Made by a program: the position numbers and the translations under genes. Under the pieces are notes generated by a model, which was given only the letters and a program-made list of their open reading frames with translations, did not search any database and was not told where the DNA came from. Shown here one piece after another: positions 5,692 through 11,211 of a DNA stretch of 11,211 nt. The stretch covers positions 1-11,211 of the forward strand of contig JAFSZQ010000084.1 in NCBI GenBank assembly GCA_017458885.1, in the 5' to 3' direction. The DNA comes from Oscillospiraceae bacterium. GTDB taxonomy: Bacteria > Bacillota > Clostridia > Oscillospirales > Oscillospiraceae. Position 1 is the first letter of the stretch. Each line of letters begins with the position of its first letter.

Positions 5692-7023
5692 ATGAAAAAG
5701 TTTCTTGCGATCGCGCTGGCGCTGGTCATGGTTCTGGGACTGGCGGCGTGCGGCGGCACCGTCACCTCGACGGAGGACGCCGCGCCCTCCGCGAACGACG
5801 CGGCGGACGGCGCGGCCACGTCCATCACGCTCTGGACGTACCCCATCGGCGGCTGGGGCGACGAGGCGACCGTCAAGTCCCTCACCGACGCGTTCACCGC
5901 AGAGACGGGCATCGCGGTCACGGTCGAGTACCTGACCTACGCCGACGGCGACGACAAGGTCAACACCGCGTTGACCGCGGGGCAGGGTCCCGACCTCATC
6001 ATGGAGGGCCCCGAGCGTCTGGTCGCCAACTGGGGCGCGACCGGGTACATGGTCGATCTGTCCGACATCATCAGCCCCGACGACATCAGCGAGCTGAACG
6101 TCGCGGCGATGGAGGCGTGCTACGCGCCCACCGGCGAGGTGTATGAGTATCCGCTGGTCATGACGGCGCACTGCATGGGCGTCAACCTCGACGCCTTCAA
6201 GGAGGCCGGCGCGGATCAGTACCTCGACCTTGAGAACCACACCTGGACGACCGAACAGTTCATCGCTGCGGTCAACGCGCTGGAGGAGCACTTCGGCGGC
6301 GCTGTCGGCGCCGTGTTCTGCGGCGGACAGGGCGGCGACCAGGGCACCCGCGCGCTGGTGAACAACCTCTATGAGGGCGCGTTCACCGACCCCGACCACA
6401 CCGAGTACACATGGGACAGCGAGGAGAACATCAAGGCGCTCAAGACGCTCTATGACCTCAAGGGCATCGAGTTCAACCCCGCCATCGCCGGCGGCGACGA
6501 GATCGCGCTGTTCTACAACGAGACGCTGAAGATGGCGTTCTGCTGGAACATCGCCCAGCAGCTCAACCCCAACTCCGCCGACACCGGCGCGGGCAAGACC
6601 ATCAACGGCAGCGAGATCGTCTTCATGGCGTTCCCGTGCGAGGACAACATCCGTCCTGTCCAGCTTCAGGGCGGTATCTGGGGCTTCGGTATCTTCGACA
6701 ACGGCAATCAGGCGAAGATCGACGCCGCCAAGCAGTTCATCCAGTTCATGTGCGACAGCGAGCATACCATTGACGCCGTCCGCGCCGCGAACTTCTTCCC
6801 CGTCCGCACCACCGTCAATGCGTGGAGCGACAATGAGATCATGCAGGAGTACAACAAGCTGATGCCGATGCTCGGCGACTACTATCAGGTCACGCCGGGC
6901 TGGGCGCAGGCGCGTACCGCGTGGTGGAATATGCTCCAGCAGGTCGGCCAGAGCGACGGCAGCGAAGCCGCCATCAAGGCTGCGGTCGAGCAGTTTTGCG
7001 CCGAGGCGAACGCCGGCGCTTGA
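5692..7023 (+). CDS. Extracellular sugar-binding lipoprotein of a CUT1-type ABC importer
   Basis: The 443-residue protein begins with a lipoprotein signal peptide: MKK, a hydrophobic core, then LAAC with the lipidated Cys20, followed by a flexible Ala/Asp/Ser linker to about residue 43. The mature part starts with SITLWTYPIGGWGDEATVKS and goes on to AFTAETGIAVTVEYLTYADG and GQGPDLIMEGPERL, typical of family 1 (MalE-like) solute-binding proteins; WGFGIFDN and AKQFIQFMCDSE in the C-terminal half also fit. It is anchored on the outer face of the membrane and hands ligand to the two permeases downstream. AAGGAGG (5678-5684) sits seven bases before the ATG. As the first gene behind a consensus promoter, with a hairpin after its stop, it should be made in excess over the permeases. 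Sialic acid as ligand is inferred from the lyase and YhcH genes in the same operon. Confidence 0.94.
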   Translation: MKKFLAIALALVMVLGLAACGGTVTSTEDAAPSANDAADGAATSITLWTYPIGGWGDEATVKSLTDAFTAETGIAVTVEYLTYADGDDKVNTALTAGQGPDLIMEGPERLVANWGATGYMVDLSDIISPDDISELNVAAMEACYAPTGEVYEYPLVMTAHCMGVNLDAFKEAGADQYLDLENHTWTTEQFIAAVNALEEHFGGAVGAVFCGGQGGDQGTRALVNNLYEGAFTDPDHTEYTWDSEENIKALKTLYDLKGIEFNPAIAGGDEIALFYNETLKMAFCWNIAQQLNPNSADTGAGKTINGSEIVFMAFPCEDNIRPVQLQGGIWGFGIFDNGNQAKIDAAKQFIQFMCDSEHTIDAVRAANFFPVRTTVNAWSDNEIMQEYNKLMPMLGDYYQVTPGWAQARTAWWNMLQQVGQSDGSEAAIKAAVEQFCAEANAGA

Positions 7024-7034
7024 GCCAGAAACGG

Positions 7035-7066
7035 GAGGCCCCCGTCCCATACGGGGCGGGGGCCTC
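7035..7066 (+). promoter_or_regulatory. Intercistronic hairpin between binding-protein and permease genes
   Basis: Bases 7035-7048 pair with 7053-7066 in a 14-bp, very GC-rich stem (one G-T pair) around the loop ATAC. The following TTGCATGATAG is not a U-run, so full termination is unlikely. By analogy with the malE-malF region, it probably protects the upstream message or reduces transcription into the permeases, keeping binding protein in excess. Confidence 0.72.
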
Positions 7067-7083
7067 TTGCATGATAGTTCCAG

Positions 7084-7104
7084 AAAGGAGGCGGTTTTGC
7101 CTTG
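7084..7104 (+). promoter_or_regulatory. Strong RBS with TTG start for the first permease
   Basis: AAAGGAGG (7084-7091) is followed after ten bases by an in-frame TTG (7102-7104). The first in-frame ATG, at 7120, has no ribosome site at suitable distance, and a nearer TTG at 7097 is out of frame. The TTG is therefore the preferred start. Confidence 0.65.
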
Positions 7105-8004
7105 GCAAACCAGCCCAGTATGAGCAGGGCGCTGGCGCGGCGGGAGAACATCGCGGGATACCTCTTCATGCTGCCCAGTCTCGTTTTCTTCATCGGCTTC
7201 GTTGTGATCCCGATGGCGCTGTGCGTCTACACCAGCTTCTTTGACGCGGGCATGGACCGGAACACGCCCGACGTGTTCGTCGGCTTTGCCAACTACGCCG
7301 AGCTGTGGAAGGACGCCGTGTTCCTCAAGGCGCTCAAAAACACGTTCATCATCGTGTTCGTCAGCGTTCCGGTGGTGTGCGTGTTCTCGCTGTGGGTGGC
7401 GTCCGCCATCTACCGCATGAAAGAGAGCATCATGAGCCTCTTTCGCATCATCTTCTACCTGCCCGTGGTCACCGGCTCCGTCGCCGTCACGGTCGTGTGG
7501 AAGTGGATCTACAACAACTACTACGGCGTGCTGAACTACGTCCTCAAGGGCGCGGGCGTCATCGACAGGAACATCAACTGGCTCGGCGACCAGCGGTTCG
7601 CGCTGTGGGGCATCATCATCATTCTGCTCACGACCTCGGTGGGCCAGCCCATCGTGCTGTACGTCTCGGCGCTCGGCAACGTGGACGCCACGCTGGTCGA
7701 GGCGGCGGAGGTGGACGGCGCGACCGATATGCAGACCTTCTGGAAGGTGCGCTGGCCGCTCATCATGCCGACCACGCTCTACATCCTCGTCATCACGACC
7801 ATCAACAGCTTCCAGTGCTTCGCGCTGATCCAGCTTCTGACCTCCGGCGGCCCGAACTACGCCACCGAGACGGTCATGTACTACATCTACTACGCCGCCT
7901 TCAAGCTGTACCGCTTCGGCTACGGCAACGCGATGGGCGTCATCCTCGCCATCTTCATCGGGCTGCTCTCGGCGCTGCAGTTCCGGCTGGCGAAAGAAAA
8001 GTAA
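7102..8004 (+). CDS. ABC sugar importer permease, first subunit (CUT1, MalF type)
   Basis: This 300-residue inner membrane subunit carries six or so membrane segments, beginning at about residues 18-46 and 78-104, with further segments near 113-135, 168-190, 222-245 and 275-293. The cytoplasmic EAA loop, which docks the ATPase, is clear: VEAAEVDGATDMQTFWKVRWP with the closing LIMP at residues 199-223. The early ENIAGYLFMLPSLVFFIGF stretch is characteristic of the first permease in Firmicutes sugar importers. I use the TTG at 7102 because of the strong ribosome site; starting at the ATG at 7120 would lose only six residues. It stops 12 bases before the second permease. No ATPase gene follows, so a shared MsmX/MsmK-type ATPase is likely. 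The substrate, sialic acid, is inferred from the operon. Confidence 0.93.
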   Translation: MANQPSMSRALARRENIAGYLFMLPSLVFFIGFVVIPMALCVYTSFFDAGMDRNTPDVFVGFANYAELWKDAVFLKALKNTFIIVFVSVPVVCVFSLWVASAIYRMKESIMSLFRIIFYLPVVTGSVAVTVVWKWIYNNYYGVLNYVLKGAGVIDRNINWLGDQRFALWGIIIILLTTSVGQPIVLYVSALGNVDATLVEAAEVDGATDMQTFWKVRWPLIMPTTLYILVITTINSFQCFALIQLLTSGGPNYATETVMYYIYYAAFKLYRFGYGNAMGVILAIFIGLLSALQFRLAKEK

Positions 8005-8016
8005 GGGGGTGCGGAC

Positions 8017-8919
8017 ATGAATACAGGCGTCAAGCGGGTCACCGCGTACAAGGTCGTTTCGGTGATCCTGCTCATCCTCTTTGCGATCCTCTTCGCGTTC
8101 CCGCTCTATTGGATCATCACCGGCGCGCTCAAAACGCCCGCCGCCATCAACGCGACCACGCCGGAGTGGATCCCGCACGAGTTCACGCTGCGCAACTTCC
8201 AGGTGCTCTTCACCAAGCGGAGCGCCCCGCTCTACGAGCTGCCGATCCCGTTCACGAAACTCAAGGTGCTCGGCGCCACGGCGCCGGCGGCGATCCGCTG
8301 GCTGCTCAACACCGTCTTCATGGCGGTCATGGCGATGCTCCTCACCTGCGTCACCGCCGCCGCGGCGGGCTACGCGCTGGCGAAAAAACGCTTCCGTGGG
8401 CGCTACGTCATCTTCTCGCTGATCGTCGCGGCGATGGCGCTGCCCAAGCAGGTCATCCTCATCCCGCTCATCCGCGAGATCTCCGCCCTCGGGCTTTACG
8501 ACAACATCTGGGCGGTCATCTTCCCGACGGTCGGCTGGCCCTTCGGCGTGTTCCTCATGAAGCAGTTCTCCGAGGGCATCCCGGGCGAGATGCTGGAGGC
8601 GGCGCGCATCGACGGCGCGAGCGAGCTGCGCACGTTCACGAGCGTGGTCGTGCCGATCATCAAGCCGGGCATCGGCGCGCTCGCAATCTTCACGTTCATC
8701 AACTCGTGGAACGACTACTTCATGCAGTTGATCATGCTCACCAGCAACTCGAACCTGACCATCTCGCTCGGCATCGCGACGATGCAGGCGGAGAACTCCA
8801 CGGACTACGGGCTCATCATGGCGGGCGCGGCGCTCGCGTCCGTGCCGATCATCATCGTGTTCCTGATCTTCCAGAAGTACTTCACGCAGGGCATCACGAT
8901 GGGCGCGGTCAAGGGGTGA
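8017..8919 (+). CDS. ABC sugar importer permease, second subunit (CUT1, MalG type)
   Basis: The 300-residue partner permease begins with a membrane segment at about 12-38 ending in FPLYWIITGALKT, a MalG-type signature, followed by an external segment (WIPHEFTLRNFQVLF) and membrane spans near 95-121, 129-153, 164-182, 217-242 and 265-286. The EAA loop is LEAARIDGASELRTFTSVVVP (193-213), ending IIKPG. The C-terminus FQKYFTQGITMGAVKG is nearly diagnostic for MalG-like subunits. The ribosome site AAGGGGG (8003-8009) overlaps the stop of the first permease and lies seven bases before the ATG, pointing to coupled, equal synthesis of the two halves of the channel. The next gene begins four bases after this one stops. 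Confidence 0.94.
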   Translation: MNTGVKRVTAYKVVSVILLILFAILFAFPLYWIITGALKTPAAINATTPEWIPHEFTLRNFQVLFTKRSAPLYELPIPFTKLKVLGATAPAAIRWLLNTVFMAVMAMLLTCVTAAAAGYALAKKRFRGRYVIFSLIVAAMALPKQVILIPLIREISALGLYDNIWAVIFPTVGWPFGVFLMKQFSEGIPGEMLEAARIDGASELRTFTSVVVPIIKPGIGALAIFTFINSWNDYFMQLIMLTSNSNLTISLGIATMQAENSTDYGLIMAGAALASVPIIIVFLIFQKYFTQGITMGAVKG

Positions 8920-8923
8920 GCGC

Positions 8924-9373
8924 ATGATCTGGGGCAAGAACCGCGACGCCGCGGCGTACCGCGGCGTCCATCCCCGCCTCGACCGCGCGCTGGCGTGCCT
9001 GACCGAGGAGTTCCTCGCGGGCGTCGGCACGGAGACGAAGCAGTTGGAGGGCGACGCGCTCTATGTGACGCGCTTCGACTACCGGACGCTGCCGTTTGAG
9101 GAGACGTTCTTCGAGGCGCACAGGCGGTATCTCGACGTCCATGTGATGCGCGAGGGCTGCGAGCGCGTGGACGTCGCGCACCCCGACGGCCTGACGCTGC
9201 GCGAGCATCGGGACGACTTCTACGGTCTCCGCGGCGACGCGGAGCAGAGCGTCATCCTGCGCCCGGGCGACTTCCTCGTCGTCTTCCCCGGCGACGCGCA
9301 CCGCCTCAAGATCGCGGTGGGCGAGCCGGCGGCGGTCTCCAAGGTGGTCTTCAAGATACTGGTCTACGAATAA
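8924..9373 (+). CDS. nanQ: YhcH/YjgK/YiaL (NanQ-type) sialic acid anomerase
   Basis: The 149-residue cupin-like protein belongs to the YhcH/YjgK/YiaL (DUF386) family. Its signature is FFEAHRRYLDVHVMREG, with likely metal ligands Glu64, His66 and His73, plus RPGDFLVVFPGDAHRLKIAV with His126. E. coli YhcH in the nan operon, renamed NanQ, speeds interconversion of the alpha and beta forms of N-acetylneuraminate in the cytoplasm. Imported sialic acid is mostly the beta form, while the lyase acts on the open-chain or alpha form, so this activity fits directly before the lyase gene. The ATG is four bases after the permease stop; the ribosome site AAGGGGTG overlaps that stop. The family also occurs with other sugars (EbgC, YiaL), so the function rests on context as well as sequence. 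Confidence 0.88.
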   Translation: MIWGKNRDAAAYRGVHPRLDRALACLTEEFLAGVGTETKQLEGDALYVTRFDYRTLPFEETFFEAHRRYLDVHVMREGCERVDVAHPDGLTLREHRDDFYGLRGDAEQSVILRPGDFLVVFPGDAHRLKIAVGEPAAVSKVVFKILVYE

Positions 9374-9387
9374 GAGAGGGGCATCCT

Positions 9388-10314
9388 ATGAGCGGCATCA
9401 CAAAGTATCAGGGCGTCATCCCCGCGTTCTACGCCTGCTACGACAAGGCGGGCGAGATCTCCGAGCGGGCGGTGCGCGCGCTGACCGAATACTTCATCGA
9501 GCGGGGCGTCAAGGGCGTCTACGTCGGCGGCTCGTCCGGCGAGTGCATCTACCAGAGCGTCGCGGAGCGCAAGCTGGTGCTGGAGAACGTCATGGACGCC
9601 GCGCGCGGCAGGCTCACCGTCATCGCCCACGTCGCCTGCAACAACACCCGCGACTCGCGGGAGCTGGCGCGGCACGCGGAGGAGCTCGGCGTGGACGCCA
9701 TCGCGTCCATCCCGCCCATCTACTTCCACCTGCCCGAGCACGCCATCGCGCGCTACTGGAACGACATCAGCGCCGCCGCGCCGAACACCGATTTCATCAT
9801 TTACAACATCCCGCAGCTCGCGGGCGTCGCGCTGACGCTGCCCCTGCTGCGCGAGATGCTGAAAAACCCCTGCGTCGTCGGCGTCAAGAACTCGTCCATG
9901 CCCGTGCAGGATATCCAGATGTTCAAGGACGAAGGCACGCGGGGCGGACGCGAGTTCGTCGTATTCAACGGCCCCGACGAGCAGTTGATCTCCGGTCTCG
10001 TCATGGGCGCGGACGGCGGCATCGGCGGCACCTACGGCGCGATGCCGGAGCTGATCCTGAAGCTCTGGGAGCTGACCGGAGACGGCAGGCTCGACGAGGC
10101 GCGCGCCCTGCAATACGACGTGGACAACATCATCTACGCTCTGTGCGCCGCGAAGTGCAACCTGTACGCCGCCATCAAGGAGACGCTGCGCCGCCGCGCG
10201 GGGCTCGACCTCGGCGGCGTGCGCGAGCCGCTGGTCAACTACGCGCCCGCCGACGACGAGGCGGTCGCGGCGGCGGTCCGGCTGCTCGACGCGGCGGCGG
10301 AACGCTGGCGCTGA
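9388..10314 (+). CDS. nanA: N-acetylneuraminate lyase (DapA/NanA superfamily)
   Basis: This (beta/alpha)8-barrel class I aldolase of 308 residues splits N-acetylneuraminate into pyruvate and ManNAc. The carboxylate-binding motif is GGSSGE (47-52; E. coli GGSTGE), Tyr112 lies in PPIYFHL, the catalytic Tyr139 in IIYNIPQLAG, and the Schiff-base Lys167 in VVGVKNSS. The C-terminal FNGPDEQLISGLVMGADGGIGGTY block (193-216) closely parallels the E. coli NanA block that binds the sugar side chain, including Asp196 and Glu197. One difference is Gly214 where I recall Ser208 in E. coli (GIGSTY). AGAGGGG sits six bases before the ATG, 14 bases after the YhcH stop. The similarity to NanA, together with YhcH, AGE and NagA nearby, favours lyase over dihydrodipicolinate synthase. 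It ends the operon, before a strong terminator. Confidence 0.9.
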   Translation: MSGITKYQGVIPAFYACYDKAGEISERAVRALTEYFIERGVKGVYVGGSSGECIYQSVAERKLVLENVMDAARGRLTVIAHVACNNTRDSRELARHAEELGVDAIASIPPIYFHLPEHAIARYWNDISAAAPNTDFIIYNIPQLAGVALTLPLLREMLKNPCVVGVKNSSMPVQDIQMFKDEGTRGGREFVVFNGPDEQLISGLVMGADGGIGGTYGAMPELILKLWELTGDGRLDEARALQYDVDNIIYALCAAKCNLYAAIKETLRRRAGLDLGGVREPLVNYAPADDEAVAAAVRLLDAAAERWR

Positions 10315-10325
10315 ACCGATTTCCC

Positions 10326-10361
10326 AAAAACGGAGGCACGCGGGAGCGCGCCTCCGTTTTT
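10326..10361 (+). terminator. Intrinsic terminator of the importer-lyase operon
   Basis: AAAAACGGAGGC (10326-10337) and GCCTCCGTTTTT (10350-10361) form a perfect 12-bp stem around a GC-rich 12-base loop, ending in five Ts. It lies 11 bases after the nanA stop and separates the operon from groESL. Confidence 0.92.
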
Positions 10362-10425
10362 GCCGCGCGTTTTTTGAACAAACCGTGAATTTTCGGAAAT
10401 CTCTCCCAAAATTTCCAAATTCCTC

Positions 10426-10454
10426 TTGCAATTGCGAGGGGTCTGCGCTATCAT
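10426..10454 (+). promoter_or_regulatory. Sigma-A promoter of groESL
   Basis: TTGCAA (10426-10431), a 17-base spacer and TATCAT (10449-10454) give a vegetative promoter with a start near 10461, immediately before the CIRCE element. The 50 bases upstream are A/T-rich (AAAATTTCC-type runs) and could serve as an UP element. Confidence 0.82.
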
Positions 10455-10465
10455 AGCAACGTCGA

Positions 10466-10492
10466 TTAGCACTCCAACGAAAAGAGTGCTAA
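10466..10492 (+). promoter_or_regulatory. CIRCE element (HrcA operator)
   Basis: TTAGCACTC (10466-10474), nine bases, GAGTGCTAA (10484-10492): an exact match to the CIRCE consensus. It lies between the transcription start and the groES ribosome site, where HrcA blocks transcription in unstressed cells. hrcA itself is not in the window. Confidence 0.97.
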
Positions 10493-10514
10493 CTATAGTA
10501 AGGAGGCAATACGT

Positions 10515-11211
<697 letters not shown>

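Noticed and set aside
5644-9030. A very long open frame (1128 codons) on the minus strand opposite the importer operon
   Set aside because: It is rich in Arg, Asp, His and Val with no recognisable domain, and mirrors the codon structure of four clear genes on the other strand. Long antisense frames are common in GC-rich DNA.
10362-10465. A second heat-shock operator (CtsR type) before groES
   Set aside because: No tandem GGTCAAA-like repeat is present; the A/T-rich stretch looks like an UP element, and the exact CIRCE element explains regulation.

Overview
The window comes from a GC-rich member of the Firmicutes, most likely a gut-type Clostridia (Oscillospirales/Christensenellales-like). 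The reasons are a perfect CIRCE operator in front of groES-groEL, strong AAGGAGG ribosome binding sites, a lipoprotein-type sugar-binding protein, a sugar ABC importer without its own ATPase, a DUF624 protein, and sigma-A-type promoters with 17-nt spacers. The taxon is inferred from these traits, not from a marker comparison.

Layout. (1) 1-238: the 3' end of an acidic protein on the + strand, closed by a perfect 40-bp palindrome that also ends the convergent nagA. (2) 297-2811, minus strand: nagA (GlcNAc-6-phosphate deacetylase) and, upstream of it, a long ROK-like sugar kinase. (3) 2812-2941: a compact divergent promoter region. (4) 2942-4797, plus strand: an N-acylglucosamine 2-epimerase (AGE) overlapping a DUF624 membrane protein. 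(5) 4832-5470, minus strand: an SGNH/GDSL esterase with its own promoter, convergent with DUF624 across a shared hairpin. (6) 5692-10314, plus strand, behind a consensus promoter: solute-binding lipoprotein, two permeases, a YhcH/NanQ-type sialic acid anomerase and an N-acetylneuraminate lyase, ended by a clear terminator. (7) 10426-11211: housekeeping groES and the start of groEL under CIRCE control.

How the genes work together. Regions 2-6 read as one dispersed sialic acid utilisation locus. The binding protein and permeases import free sialic acid, powered by an ATPase encoded elsewhere. The esterase may strip O-acetyl groups, the YhcH protein speeds anomer interconversion, and the lyase yields pyruvate and ManNAc. 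The AGE enzyme converts ManNAc to GlcNAc, the ROK-like kinase would phosphorylate the sugar, and NagA deacetylates GlcNAc-6-P to GlcN-6-P. This is the unphosphorylated-epimerase route known from Bacteroides, not the E. coli NanK-NanE route; no NanE is seen. The window shows no sialidase, NagB, transporter ATPase or transcriptional regulator.

Nothing here is a wholly unknown system. The parts most worth testing are the long ROK-like kinase without the usual ROK zinc motif, the cytoplasmic esterase as a possible sialate O-acetylesterase, a Ser-to-Gly change in a lyase active-site motif, and the DUF624 protein coupled to the epimerase.
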